Shown: positions 8,691 to 17,904 of the stretch, in pieces | Numbering within the stretch: position 1 is the stretch's first letter | How the letters are laid out: each line of letters starts with the position of its first letter | Assembly: GCF_900111365.1 (NCBI RefSeq) | Contig: NZ_FOGZ01000001.1 | Location: 186,001-250,000, forward strand | Source of the DNA: Propionibacterium cyclohexanicum | GTDB lineage: Bacteria > Actinomycetota > Actinomycetes > Propionibacteriales > Propionibacteriaceae | Length of the DNA: 64,000 nucleotides | Direction of reading: 5' to 3' | Notes under the pieces: generated by a model | Database searches by the model: none | What the model saw: only the letters and a program-made list of their open reading frames with translations | Told to the model about the DNA's origin: nothing | Translations under genes and position numbers: made by a program

Positions 8691-10976
8691 ATGGCAGCCA
8701 GCTCCGAGCAGTCACAGGGGGGACCCGGTGCGCCGGCCAGGCGCCGGGGCACCGAGAGCTCACGGGTCAGCACCTACCGCACCGAGACATTTGCCAGGCT
8801 GGCCACTCCGCTGGCCGAGGTCTTCGGTGCGAAAACGGCGAAAGTGCTCGCCGCCGTGGGCCTGCACGATCTCGACGACCTCATGTACTACGTGCCCAGG
8901 GACTATCTGTCGGGCACCCAGCGCACCGATCTGAGCACCCTCACGGTGGGGGAGCGCGCTGCGGTGGTGGCCGAGGTCGGTGCCAGGGGGGCCGAGGCCA
9001 TCCGCGGCGACCAGAACCGCTGGCGGCTGGAGGCCAGCCTTACCGACGGCACGGGTTTCCTCGGGCTCACCTTTTTCGGGCGCAAGCACATCGTCGACTA
9101 CTGGCTGCGTCAGCTCGGTATGGGGGACCACGGCATCTTCGTGGGCCGTATCGGCGAGTTCCGGGGCGCACTTCAGATGACCCACCCCACCTTCATCATG
9201 CTCGACGCCCAGGGGCAGGTTGTCGGACAGGCCTCCGACGAGCGCCAGCAGATCGCCCGGGTGGTGAGCAAGTCGTCCATGATCGGCATCTATCCGGCCC
9301 GCGCAGCGCTGCCCACCTGGCAGATCGCCGAATGCGTCGGCATCGGGCTCGACCTTCTCAAGGGCATCGCCGACCCCCTTCCCGAGGCGGTGCGATCCGG
9401 CGAGCAGCTGGCCGGGCTATGGCAGGCGTACTGCCTGGTGCACCGGCCCGACAATGCCGAGGACATCGAACGGGGGCGGCGCCGCCTCAAGTTCGACGAG
9501 GCCCTGGCCCTGCAGCTGGCCATGGTGCTGCGCCGCAGCGAGGCCTCGAAGCATCATGCCGCTGCCATTACCGTAGTGCCCGATGGGCTGCTCCACGGCT
9601 TCGACGCCGGGCTTCCGTTCAGCCTCACCGATGGCCAGCGCCGGGTCGGCGAGGAGATCGCCGCCGATATGGCCCGCGGTACGCCCATGCAGCGTCTTCT
9701 GCAGGGCGAGGTGGGCTCGGGCAAGACAGTCGTCGCGCTACGCGCCATGCTCGCGGCAGTCGATGCCGGCCATCAGGCGGTCCTCGTGGCGCCAACCGAG
9801 GTGCTCGCCGAACAGCATGCGGCAACCTTCAGGACGCTGATGGGCCCCTTGGCGCAGGCCGGCACGCTCGGCGCCCCGGCCCAGGCCACTGCACTGACCC
9901 TGCTCACCGGCTCGGTGAATGGCAAGGCGCGAAGCCATGCGCTGTCCGAGATCTCGTCGGGACGCGCCGGCATCGTGGTGGGCACCCATGCCCTGTTCGG
10001 CGCCGACGTTCGCTTCGCCGATCTGGCGCTGCTCGTGATCGACGAGCAGCACCGCTTCGGGGTCGAGCAGCGGGCCGTGCTGGCCGACCGTGCCGATCGA
10101 CAGCCCCACGAGTTGGTGCTCACCGCAACCCCGATCCCCAGGTCGGTGGCCATGACCATCTTCGGTGACCTCGATGTCTCCACCCTCGCCGAGCGGCCGC
10201 GCGGTGCCGGGCAGGTGCAGACCACTGCCGTGCTCACCGCCGTCCATCCCGGGTGGTTGTCGCGGGTGTGGCAGCGACTGCGAGAGGAGGCCCTGGCAGG
10301 TCACCAGTGCTTCGTGATCTGCCCCAGGATCGGCCCCAAGGACGAGATCGGTGAGAGGGCGGACATCAGCGCAGCCAATGCCGAGGAGGTCTACGAGCGA
10401 CTGCGTGGTCACGAACTGTCGGGAATCGAAGTGGGGCTCATGCACGGGCGGCTGAGCGCCACCGCCAAACGCGAGGTGATGCGCGGCTTCGCCCAAGGCT
10501 CACCCCGGGTGCTCGTCGCCACCAGCGTCGTCGAGGTGGGCGTCGATATCGCAGATGCCAGCGCCATGGTCGTGCTCGATGCCGATCGCTTCGGCGTCTC
10601 GGCGCTGCACCAGCTGCGCGGCCGCATCGGGCGAGGCGGACAACCCGCCATCTGCCTGCTGGTCAGCGGGGCCGACCCCCAGTCCCCGGCTGCCGAGCGG
10701 CTCGCCGCCCTGGAATCGAGCAGTGACGGCTTCGAGCTGGCCGAACTCGACCTGGCCCAGCGTCGCGAGGGCGACGTGCTCGGCGCCGAACAATCCGGCG
10801 GGCACAGCACCTTGCGCCTGCTCAGGGTGATCGATGACGAAGACATCGTCGAACGCGCCAAGGTCGTGGCCCAGCGGCTCCATGCCGAGGGCACGCTCGA
10901 GACCGACGACGGCCTGCGCGACATGGTTGCCGCAGTTCACCGGCGCAGCGAGGCCAGCTGGCTCGAGCGTGACTGA
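8691..10976 (+). CDS. recG: ATP-dependent DNA helicase RecG
   Basis: RecG remodels stalled replication forks and branch-migrates Holliday junctions. The 761-residue product has the N-terminal wedge/OB region, Walker A GEVGSGKT (about residue 340), the DEQH box in LLVIDEQHRFGVEQR, the motif TATPIPRS, and the C-terminal helicase motifs with TSVVEVGVDI and QLRGRIGRGG. The ATG at 8691 is preferred to the upstream frame opening at 8559, because that stretch is repeat DNA without family similarity and TAGGCT lies seven bases before the ATG. In many Actinobacteria recG precedes rsmD and coaD, as here, although a divergent gene intervenes. Confidence 0.95.
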   Translation: MAASSEQSQGGPGAPARRRGTESSRVSTYRTETFARLATPLAEVFGAKTAKVLAAVGLHDLDDLMYYVPRDYLSGTQRTDLSTLTVGERAAVVAEVGARGAEAIRGDQNRWRLEASLTDGTGFLGLTFFGRKHIVDYWLRQLGMGDHGIFVGRIGEFRGALQMTHPTFIMLDAQGQVVGQASDERQQIARVVSKSSMIGIYPARAALPTWQIAECVGIGLDLLKGIADPLPEAVRSGEQLAGLWQAYCLVHRPDNAEDIERGRRRLKFDEALALQLAMVLRRSEASKHHAAAITVVPDGLLHGFDAGLPFSLTDGQRRVGEEIAADMARGTPMQRLLQGEVGSGKTVVALRAMLAAVDAGHQAVLVAPTEVLAEQHAATFRTLMGPLAQAGTLGAPAQATALTLLTGSVNGKARSHALSEISSGRAGIVVGTHALFGADVRFADLALLVIDEQHRFGVEQRAVLADRADRQPHELVLTATPIPRSVAMTIFGDLDVSTLAERPRGAGQVQTTAVLTAVHPGWLSRVWQRLREEALAGHQCFVICPRIGPKDEIGERADISAANAEEVYERLRGHELSGIEVGLMHGRLSATAKREVMRGFAQGSPRVLVATSVVEVGVDIADASAMVVLDADRFGVSALHQLRGRIGRGGQPAICLLVSGADPQSPAAERLAALESSSDGFELAELDLAQRREGDVLGAEQSGGHSTLRLLRVIDDEDIVERAKVVAQRLHAEGTLETDDGLRDMVAAVHRRSEASWLERD

Positions 10977-10988
10977 CCGGGCCGGCGT

Positions 10989-11411
10989 TCAGTCCTGCGC
11001 GGGCTCGGGGCCGAAGAAGAAAGCCCGCCCGGTGATCCTGTTGGGCGTGATGCGCACCCAGTTCCTCTTCACGGTCGGTATCCAGGGCAGCAGCGGTGCA
11101 CGCTTCACCCGGGCCAGCTCCTCCTCGTCGGTGATGAGCGCACCCAGCCCCTTGACCACGACGCTCCAGCCGCCCTCCTCGTTCCAGCCGTCGGCCTCGA
11201 AGACGACATGTTCATTGATCGCCAGCTTCTCCAGCTTGGTGCCCGGGGCGCTGCGGAAGACGATGCTCTCGCCGTCGAGGCAGAAGTTGACCGGGAAGAT
11301 CTCTGGGAGATCGCCGGCGGACACCGCAATGCGTCCGACCTCGACGCTGGCGAGGTAGCCCCAGGCGCTGTCTTCGGGGATCTCGGAAACCGGACTCGTT
11401 GTATCAGCCAT
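10989..11411 (-). CDS. Pyridoxamine 5'-phosphate oxidase-like split-barrel flavoprotein
   Basis: The 140-residue protein fits the FMN/F420-binding split-barrel family: a short helix, then a strand beginning GRIAVSAGDLPEIFPVNF, EVVFRSAPGTK-type strands (here ESIVFRSAPGTKLEKL), and the C-terminal ITGRAFFF region. Such proteins bind flavin or F420, and many have unknown substrates. The ATG at 11411 follows TTAGAT (11418-11423 on this strand) by six bases, a possible leaderless start; the upstream open frame is not supported. The gene lies divergent from rsmD and convergent with recG, breaking the usual recG-rsmD adjacency. Confidence 0.78.
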   Translation of the reverse strand: MADTTSPVSEIPEDSAWGYLASVEVGRIAVSAGDLPEIFPVNFCLDGESIVFRSAPGTKLEKLAINEHVVFEADGWNEEGGWSVVVKGLGALITDEEELARVKRAPLLPWIPTVKRNWVRITPNRITGRAFFFGPEPAQD

Positions 11412-11500
11412 GCACTCATCTAACAGCAGGCCACCGCCGATGTCAGGCCGGGAGCAGGGAGTGGCCGCCATCGGCTTTCCATACCCCTGCGAAGCATCGC

Positions 11501-11506
11501 TAGCCT
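11501..11506 (+). promoter_or_regulatory. Leaderless -10 element of rsmD
   Basis: TAGCCT ends six bases before the rsmD ATG at 11513; no Shine-Dalgarno sequence is present. Confidence 0.6.
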
Positions 11507-11512
11507 TGTGGG

Positions 11513-12121
11513 ATGGCCAGGATCATCGCAGGGACGGCCGGGGGAGTGCGCCTGGCGGTGCCGCGGGGCACCACCACGCGCCCGACCACCGACCGGGTGC
11601 GAGAAGCGTTGTTCGCTTCCCTCGCCGTGTGGGCCGGCGGTGCCGCTGAGGGTGCCGGACAACAGCTCGCGGGATTGGCCTTCCTCGATCTGTTCGCCGG
11701 CTCGGGAGCGCTGGGCCTGGAGGCCGCCAGCCGGGGAGCACGCCGGGTGGTGTGGGTCGAGAAGGACCGGGGAGCCGCCGGAGTCATCGCCAAGAACCTG
11801 ACGGTCGCCCGGCTCACGGGCCGCGTGGTCACCGAATCGGTCGCGACCTTCCTGGCCCGCCCGGCGTCCGAGCTCTTCGACGTGGCGCTGCTCGATCCTC
11901 CCTACGGCCTCGCCAACGACGAGATCACGGCCCTGCTGGCAGCGGCAGTGGGCAACGGGCACATGGCGCCCGATGGCCTTGTGGTCGTGGAGCGCGATGC
12001 CCGCACTCCGGCACCACGGTGGCCGCCCGGCCTGAGCCTCGGATGGTCGCGCCGCTACGGTGAGAGCTGTCTGTATTTCTGCCCGCGCGGCGCCGAATCT
12101 GAGAGTGAGCACGATGCCTGA
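11513..12121 (+). CDS. rsmD: 16S rRNA (guanine-N2)-methyltransferase RsmD
   Basis: RsmD methylates G966 of 16S rRNA using S-adenosylmethionine. The 202-residue protein has an N-terminal substrate-binding part (RIIAGTAGG, then the TRPTTDRVREALF motif), the SAM-binding motif DLFAGSGALGLEAASRGA and the catalytic DPPY (LLDPPYGL). It starts at a leaderless ATG. Its stop overlaps the start of coaD by eight bases, a pairing found across bacteria. Confidence 0.94.
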   Translation: MARIIAGTAGGVRLAVPRGTTTRPTTDRVREALFASLAVWAGGAAEGAGQQLAGLAFLDLFAGSGALGLEAASRGARRVVWVEKDRGAAGVIAKNLTVARLTGRVVTESVATFLARPASELFDVALLDPPYGLANDEITALLAAAVGNGHMAPDGLVVVERDARTPAPRWPPGLSLGWSRRYGESCLYFCPRGAESESEHDA

Positions 12122-12599
12122 GTCAGTGAGGGCTGTCTGCCCCGGTTCCTTCGATCCCATCACGAGGGGCCATCTCGACATCATCGAGCGTGCCTGCAGC
12201 ATCTTCGGCGAGGTCATCGTGGCAGTGGGGCGCAATTCCACCAAGAACTATCTGTTCGACTTCGAGGAGCGCCTGGACTTGACGCGCGACGCGGTGGGCC
12301 ACCTCGCCGGGGTGGTCGTCGAGCCGATCGACGGCCTGCTCACCGACTTCTGCCTGCGCCACGAAGCCTCGGTCATCGTCAAGGGAGTGCGGTTCGGATC
12401 GGACTTCGACTACGAGCTGCAGATGGGCCAGCTCAACCGGATTCTCTCGGGCATCGAGACGGTCCTGCTGCCCGCGGGGCGCGAGTACGGAACCATCTCC
12501 TCCACAATGCTGCGCGAGGTCGCCGCGAACCACGGCGACATCGGTCCCTTCGTCACCGAGCGCACCAATGCGGCGGTTCACGCAAAGCTGGGCTACTGA
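12114..12599 (+). CDS. coaD: Phosphopantetheine adenylyltransferase
   Basis: CoaD transfers AMP to 4'-phosphopantetheine in coenzyme A synthesis. The 161-residue protein has the nucleotidyltransferase motif in CPGSFDPITRGHLDII, and the ISSTMLREVA segment near the C-terminus. The ATG at 12114 gives the family length; a GTG at 12105 in the same frame is possible but adds VST without family support. The gene overlaps the rsmD stop by eight bases and is probably translationally coupled to it. Confidence 0.96.
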   Translation: MPESVRAVCPGSFDPITRGHLDIIERACSIFGEVIVAVGRNSTKNYLFDFEERLDLTRDAVGHLAGVVVEPIDGLLTDFCLRHEASVIVKGVRFGSDFDYELQMGQLNRILSGIETVLLPAGREYGTISSTMLREVAANHGDIGPFVTERTNAAVHAKLGY

Positions 12600-12606
12600 G
12601 GGCGCC

Positions 12607-12612
12607 TAGTCT
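12607..12612 (+). promoter_or_regulatory. Leaderless -10 element of yceD
   Basis: TAGTCT ends seven bases before the GTG at 12620, with no ribosome-binding site. Confidence 0.6.
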
Positions 12613-12619
12613 GGCTGGT

Positions 12620-13183
12620 GTGAGTAGCCATCTTGACGCCCGAGCGCCGCTGGTTGTCGACACGCACGAGCTGACCCGCAGCCCTGGTTCGGTGCGGGCG
12701 CTGACCCGTACCGTCCCCGCTCCCGCCGACCTGCACGTCGAGCTCATCGGGGTTCCCGAGGGCGCCGATGTCTGCCTCGACCTCACCCTGGAGGCCGTTG
12801 TCGAGGGTGTCCTGGTCACCGGGACGATCGATGCCCCGCTGGAGGGGGAATGCGCCCGGTGCCTCGACCCGGTCCATGAGAACGGGCACTTCACCATCAC
12901 CGAGCTGTACAACTACCCGGGCCGCGATGCCGGCGATGACGAGTTCTTCCTCGACGGGGAACTGCTCGACCTCGAGCCCGTGCTGCGCGCCGCCGTCGTT
13001 CTGGACATGCCTTTCACGCCACTGTGTCGGCCTGACTGCGCCGGCCTGTGCCCGGTGTGCGGTGCACGGCTCAACGACGAGCCAGAACACGTTCACGCCG
13101 AGCCGGCCGATCCGCGGTGGAGCCGGCTCGGCGAGCTGGGTGTCGAGGAGGACTCCGGCCAGCCGGGCGATGACCCGGTGTGA
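12620..13183 (+). CDS. yceD: YceD-family (DUF177) protein
   Basis: DUF177/YceD proteins are linked to 23S rRNA accumulation and are normally co-transcribed with rpmF. The 187-residue protein has the conserved core with cysteines in CARCLDPV and the C-terminal CRPDCAGLCPVCG cluster, which probably binds a metal. The start is a leaderless GTG. In related Actinobacteria rpmF follows directly; here 5.8 kb of mobile DNA lies between them (13230-18888), while rpmF has its own ribosome-binding site. The ending at TGA (13181-13183) runs into a small tandem repeat. Confidence 0.9.
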   Translation: MSSHLDARAPLVVDTHELTRSPGSVRALTRTVPAPADLHVELIGVPEGADVCLDLTLEAVVEGVLVTGTIDAPLEGECARCLDPVHENGHFTITELYNYPGRDAGDDEFFLDGELLDLEPVLRAAVVLDMPFTPLCRPDCAGLCPVCGARLNDEPEHVHAEPADPRWSRLGELGVEEDSGQPGDDPV

Positions 13184-13229
13184 GCTGACCGATTGGCGTG
13201 AGCTGGGCGATAGGTGCGAGCTGGGCGAC
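13184..13229 (+). repeat. Degenerate tandem repeat at the yceD 3' end
   Basis: Units of about 17 bases related to GCGTGAGCTGGGCGAT follow the yceD stop. Related units (GACTGGCGTGAGCT, GACTGGCGTACC) resume at 18891-18918 on the far side of the mobile island, so the island appears to have split one repeat tract. Confidence 0.6.
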
Positions 13230-13296
13230 CGAGGTGCCTCATTGAAAAGTGAGCGCGTGGGGTGGTGCCTCGCGTTTTGTGAGCGTGGGGCTTGCG
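13230..13296. repeat. Left terminal region of the insertion element
   Basis: It contains GTGCCTC at 13234-13240 and 13265-13271 with GAGCGCGTGGGG between them. In inverted orientation the right ends carry the same order (GTGCCTC, GAGCGCGTGGG, GTGCCTC, TTTGAGCGCG). These are probably transposase-binding sub-repeats. Confidence 0.65.
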
Positions 13297-13952
13297 TTCT
13301 CGGTCCACCCGGTGACCAGGTGCGTCATCGTCACCGTGCGGGCGAACTCCCCGGCGAACGTGGGTCCACAGTGCGCGACGGTGTCCGCCTCGATCACCCC
13401 AGGGGTCGTCGGCGGGGCGTCGCCGACCTTTGACAGGCCGATCGAGTTGCGCAGCAAGGGCGACGGGGTCGTCGAGATGCCCCGCAACTGCATGGCCCGG
13501 CGTGCCGGGGCGAGATACCGGTCGATGGTCGCCGGGCTCATCGCTTCCAACTCGATCAGTGACTCCCCGGTCGCGAAGGGCTTGTCCAGGTCGCCTGCTT
13601 CCTGCAGCAGCGGCAGCCACAGCGGGAGCATCACGGTCAGGTACTTCCCGCACGGCATACCCATCAACGCCCACACGTGCTCCAGCAGTGTCCTCGCGTC
13701 GTCGCTGTAGGTCTTCGGGCGCAGCCGCCTCCGGTCGACCTGATCGGCCGGATCGGGCAGGGGCGGGCCGGTCAACATCCGCCGAGCAGTCGACCGGCCC
13801 ATCCCGGTCGTGGTCATCACCTCGTCAAGGATCAGCGCTTTCTCCGCCTTCGACCCTTTCCGGTACGCAGTCCGGGCTTGTTCGTCACGTGACGCCTCGC
13901 GGCCATCGGAATCGTGCCTTCCACACAGGCAAGCTTCGCGCTCAAAGAACAT
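13239..13952 (-). pseudogene. Truncated DDE (rve-type) transposase
   Basis: The frame encodes the front half of an integrase-core transposase. It has a helix-turn-helix region (ILDEVMTTTGMGRSTARRML), a middle domain with MSPATIDRYLAPARR, and the start of the catalytic core with the first Asp (VIEADTVAHCG) and TMTHLVTGWTEN. After that the similarity stops at about 13297 and runs into the element's left end, so the second Asp and the Glu are lost. The family resembles transposases often filed as ISNCY; this assignment is uncertain. The start could be the ATG at 13952 or a codon nearer ARTAYRKGSK. The fragment cannot be active. Confidence 0.8.
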
Positions 13953-13998
13953 GAGGCACCAACACCACCCACGCGCTCAAACAAGCCGAGGCACGTCG
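13921..13998. repeat. Internal copy of the element's right end
   Basis: The 78 bp here match 18811-18888 in direct orientation with one difference (C at 13941, T at 18831). GAGGCAC occurs at 13953-13959 and 13988-13994. It is the inverted counterpart of the left end and lies over the 5' end of the transposase fragment. Confidence 0.85.
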
Positions 13999-14031
13999 CG
14001 GGCTGTTCTGGACAGCCTCATCCAAGCCGTC

Positions 14032-14037
14032 TAGCGT
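14032..14037 (+). promoter_or_regulatory. Leaderless -10 element of the GT87-like gene
   Basis: TAGCGT ends seven bases before the ATG at 14045 and lies only 34 bases outside the internal element end. Confidence 0.5.
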
Positions 14038-14044
14038 GAGCGTA

Positions 14045-15530
14045 ATGACCCCTCGCGCCCCCACCACCGGATTTCGGACGACCGGGGTGGCTGTGGTGCT
14101 CGGGGCAGTGCTCGGCGCGCAGGACTATCGCTTCGCGATGAACTTTCACGGACGCTACGACATGGATTCCTCTTTCTTCCCAGCGGCCAGGAAAATCGCC
14201 GAAGGGCACTCTCCCTACGAGGTGGCCGGCTACGTCTATTCGCCGCTCTACGCGATTCTGCTCGCGCCCCTCGTCCGCCATCCCCAGGCGGCCGCCATTG
14301 CAACCGCGGCGACGATCATCGCAGGCATCCTCGCCTGCTGGATCGCCGGCTTCGCCTCGACACGAGGCCTCCCTCTGTGGAAACGCGGTCTGGTGGTTGA
14401 CCTGGCGGTTGTGAGCCTCTTGTGGAACGCCAACACACGGTCGACGCTCCTCCAGCTCAATCCGCAGTTCCTCGTTCTGCTGTGTTTGGTCATCGCCGGA
14501 TTCACCGCCCGGTTCAAATCCGGTTTCGCGCTCGGGCTGAGCGCAGCGTTCAAGACGTGGCCAGTAGTCTCGGTCCTCTGGCTTCTCATCGGCAAGCCAC
14601 ATCGCATCCATCGCCTCACCGGCTTTCTCGCCGCTGGCTGCCTGACCGTTCTCATGGCCATCGGAGTCGGTGGTTCCCGTGGTCCTTGGGACATGCTTGC
14701 CGCTGCCACCGGGGCAGCCGACCAGAATGCCAGCGCCTACTCGGTGCCGGGGGCAGCAAGGGTCCTGCTCCATCGGTCGACGCTCGTTGTCGGCTACCTC
14801 ATGTTGGCTTTGCTCGCTGCCATGGTCTTGTTGCGCCCAGGGTCGAGGGCCCTCTCCTTGTTCAATCTGCTGTCCTTGCTCTTGCTGAGTCTGCCGGTCT
14901 CGCACAACACCTATCTGGTCCTTCACCCTGCCGGTCCTGTGGCTGTGGGCTGTCGAAGCCCTGCGCACCAGGAAGCGCACCCCCCTGCTGGTCACCTGCG
15001 TTCTCCTGATCTGGTGGATACTCGCCCAGGTGATTGCGCCCAGGGGAATCTTCGGCCCGCTTCCGATGACGACCCACGCGTATCTCCGCGTCTTCCTCAC
15101 GACTGTGGCGGCAGCAATCGTGAGTATCCTGGCCGCTGCCCATCTGCGCCACGAGCACGACCCGATTCGGCCAAACTCTCCGGACTCGGCAGGTTCAGCC
15201 AATTGGCCCACTCCCGGCTGGCCGGGCCCCCACACGATCAACCCTCATACGACCAACCCCCATCCGATCAACATGGCATGTGGTGATGAGTGTGCACGCA
15301 ATGATCTGGTTCACCGACAACAGCCGACCTGTTTCCCGTGGATACGCAGAAGAAGCGGTTGCGGGCGATGTGACGATGCCGAAACGAGCGCTCCGCAGCA
15401 ACGACCCCGTGCATCACCGGCCCTCCCGATCCGGCACACAACGCGGCCTCGCCCTCATTGTCTCGATCTGCGTGGGGTTTCCTCTTGCGCTGGCTGCTGC
15501 AACAGGCAGCCTCGCCATCCCCCACAATGA
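14045..15530 (+). pseudogene. GT87-like (DUF2029) membrane glycosyltransferase, frameshifted
   Basis: The first part resembles polyprenol-phosphate-mannose-dependent GT-C transferases: an acidic pair after the first helix (GRYDMDSSFFPAARKI), then YVYSPLYAILLAPL and several membrane helices, up to about 14920. There the reading frame changes. The hydrophobic C-terminal part (LPVLWLWAVEAL, LLVTCVLLIWWILAQVIAP) continues one base forward from about 14922. One extra base near 14915-14925 explains this. The second frame stays open to 15530, past the start of the next gene, so the original stop may also be lost. The ATG at 14045 follows TAGCGT by seven bases. A sequencing error is an alternative to true gene decay. 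Confidence 0.7.
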
Positions 15531-16953
15531 CGCTTGGTCGCACTCCAAGATCGCCCGTGTGTTCGCCATGACCGGTCACCTGGAACTTTTGGGCTGGAAC
15601 CGGACAGCCCTTGTCGGGCAGATCGTCGTTCTCGGTCCGCTCGGCCGATCCGTGGTGATCCAGCAGGTATTCGTGGCATGTCTGGCGGTCGTTGCCCTCC
15701 TGGCAAGCTACCTGTTCCTTGCACCGCGGGTGGGCCGCAACCGTGCGCTGTTCGGAACAGCCGTGGCGGGGCTGGTGCCGGAGTTCGGGCTGCTTGCCAC
15801 CTCCTATATGTCCGACATGCCCGCCTTCGCAGCCTTCATGGCGAGCCTTGTCCTCGGAGATCGGGCGCTGAGGCGCCACAGCCAGCTTCTGCTGGCGGCA
15901 TCGCTGGCCGTCGGAATGTGGGGAGTCACCATTCGGGAGCAGGTCCTCGTCGTGCCGGTCAGCATTCTCATCATTGCGGTGCGGGAATGGAAAGGCCGTC
16001 CCCGGCTGCTCGCCGGTCTCCAGGCTGTGGCTCTCGTCGTGGTTCTGGCGGTCTTCGAGCAGTGGCGACGCTCCTTGCCGCTGGGGGACAGCCCGTTACT
16101 CAGGCTGGACCTCACCAACGCGTCCACCACCCTGCTTGAGGCCCTGACAGCGCTCGCTCTGTATCTGCTGCCGGTGGCCCTCCTGCTGGCGCGGCCCATT
16201 GCTTGGTCCGTGCGGGCCCGGTGGGCGGGGGCGGTGAGCGCTCTCGTCATCTTCGCGCTGACCCAGGTCCTCCCACGACCTTTCAGCAGGAATTACATTG
16301 ACCCCTCGGGTTCCTACAGCGACGTCTTCCTCGGCCATCGGGTCGTGTTCTCGGCTCCGGTGTGGACTCTCATTCTCATCGCCACAAGCATTTCGGCCGG
16401 CCTGCTCGTTGGTATCCTGGTGGAACACGGCACCCGCTGGGATCGGCTGACGGCGACGACCGGCATCCTTTTCGGTCTGGGCGTCCTCGGCCAGGCCGCT
16501 GCTGGCCAGCTTCCATTCAGCCGCTATCTCATCCCGGCGGTTCCCCTGCTGTGCAGCGTGCTGCTCGCCACCCGGGTCGGGCCCCGGCGAGTTCTCGGCA
16601 CGACGGGGCTGGCATTCATGCTTGCTCTCACCGTGGCGCTGACATCGAATGCCTTGAGCTACGACGCGGCTCGCTGGCACACGGCGTCGGGTCTGCAGTC
16701 CCAGGGAGTCCGGGCGACCGACATCGACGCGGGCCTGGAATGGCTCGGCTGGCACTCGGATGGGCCGGCACGCTACGGCTCGGGACCCAAGGGAGCGGGA
16801 GGTCTCACCACGCTCTTCCACGACACCCGCGCCTGCTATGTCGTCTCCGCTTCGCCACTCCCGGGCCTCGAAACGATCGCCATCCGCACCTACCGCACTT
16901 TCGCGGTGGTGGGAACATCGAGGCTGTGGATCCAGAAACCGACGAGTTGCTGA
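15376..16953 (+). CDS. Polytopic membrane protein, GT-C glycosyltransferase-like
   Basis: The 525-residue product has about 10-12 predicted membrane helices. An early extracytoplasmic loop carries HNDAWSHSKIARVF, with the Asp placement typical of GT-C (GT39/ArnT-like) sugar transferases that use lipid-linked donors. A soluble C-terminal tail follows (ARYGSGPKGAGG, TRACYVVSASPLPG). The substrate cannot be named. The ATG at 15376 is chosen because it precedes a short basic region before the first helix; in-frame starts reach back to 15280 and none has a good ribosome-binding site. It is part of the island's passenger DNA and overlaps the following yigZ start by 28 bases. Confidence 0.6.
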   Translation: MPKRALRSNDPVHHRPSRSGTQRGLALIVSICVGFPLALAAATGSLAIPHNDAWSHSKIARVFAMTGHLELLGWNRTALVGQIVVLGPLGRSVVIQQVFVACLAVVALLASYLFLAPRVGRNRALFGTAVAGLVPEFGLLATSYMSDMPAFAAFMASLVLGDRALRRHSQLLLAASLAVGMWGVTIREQVLVVPVSILIIAVREWKGRPRLLAGLQAVALVVVLAVFEQWRRSLPLGDSPLLRLDLTNASTTLLEALTALALYLLPVALLLARPIAWSVRARWAGAVSALVIFALTQVLPRPFSRNYIDPSGSYSDVFLGHRVVFSAPVWTLILIATSISAGLLVGILVEHGTRWDRLTATTGILFGLGVLGQAAAGQLPFSRYLIPAVPLLCSVLLATRVGPRRVLGTTGLAFMLALTVALTSNALSYDAARWHTASGLQSQGVRATDIDAGLEWLGWHSDGPARYGSGPKGAGGLTTLFHDTRACYVVSASPLPGLETIAIRTYRTFAVVGTSRLWIQKPTSC

Positions 16954-17552
16954 CTGCGGCTCATGCCGGTCCGGCAAGCGGCGAGCACTATGTGACCGTC
17001 GGCGCACCGCTGCGCCACGAGGTCGAGATCAACCGCTCCCGCTTCATCGCCTGCCTGAGCCGGGTCGGCAGCGAATCCGAGGCGCGCGAGCACATCGTGC
17101 AGCTGCGACACGAGTTCCACGATGCCCGCCACCTGCCCAGCGCGTTCGTCCTTGGGCCTCGGCGCAGCGAGCAGCGCACCAGCGACGACGGTGAGCCAGC
17201 TGGCACCTCAGGCGTCCCGATCCTCCATGCGCTGAGCAACCACGTCTGCCCGACCGGCCGCGCCGAACTCAGCGACGTGCTAGCCGTCGTCGTCCGCTAC
17301 TTCGGTGGCATCAAACTCGGGGCAGGGGGACTGGTCCGCGCCTATGGCGGCATCGTCTCGGCAGCACTCGACCGCGCACGACTGGTTCAACGCATCCACC
17401 TCGTGGTGCTCGCGGTCCACCTGCCCGCCGTCAGTGCCGGGCGACACGAGTCCGCCCTGCGCAGCGGCGGCCTCGACGTGATCTCCACCCAGTGGCGCGA
17501 TGCCGAGTGTGTGCTCGAGATCGGCTGCGAACCACCGGCACTGGACGGGGAC
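16926..17552 (+). pseudogene. yigZ: YigZ/IMPACT-family protein, 3' end removed by IS3
   Basis: YigZ-family proteins have a conserved N-terminal UPF0029 domain. Here it shows INRSRFIACL, FHDARHLPSAFVLG, SDDGEPAGTSGVPIL and VVVRYFGGIKLGAGGLVRAYGG, all typical. The DUF1949 C-terminal domain begins (LAVHLPAVSAGRHESALRSG) but the gene runs into the IS3 left end at 17553. The frame reads a further 40 or so IS-encoded residues to a stop at 17676-17678. No remaining 3' part was found beyond the IS. The GTG at 16926 is the likeliest start, inside the end of the preceding gene. Confidence 0.8.
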
Positions 17553-17616
17553 TGCTGTATGGGTTGGTGGCATCTGTTGTGTGGGGTCGTGAGGTCCTGC
17601 TGGGAGGATGTGGACC

Positions 17617-17904
17617 ATGTCCAAAGCCCGTCCCAGGGAGTTCCGAGATGTCGTGGTGGCTGTTGCTCGTCGTGGTGATGCTCGGGTCGTGCAGATCGTC
17701 AAGGACTTCGGCGTCAGCGGGTCCTGTCTTCGGAACTGGCTCGCCAAGGCCGACGTGGAAGACGGACGGCGGCCCGCAACAACGACAGCGGGATCGGTCG
17801 AGGTGGGTGATCTGAGGCGCCGTAACCGGCTGGCGGAGCAGGAGAACGAGGTCCTGTGGAGGGCGGCTGCGTATCTGTCGCAGGCGAACCTGCCGGGACA
17901 ATGA
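17617..17904 (+). CDS. IS3-family transposase OrfA
   Basis: The 95-residue protein has a helix-turn-helix (VVQIVKDFGVSGSCLRNWL) followed by a coiled-coil-like, charged helix (LRRRNRLAEQENEVL), the standard IS3 OrfA layout for binding element ends. It appears intact. It overlaps OrfB as ATGA at 17901-17904. Confidence 0.85.
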   Translation: MSKARPREFRDVVVAVARRGDARVVQIVKDFGVSGSCLRNWLAKADVEDGRRPATTTAGSVEVGDLRRRNRLAEQENEVLWRAAAYLSQANLPGQ

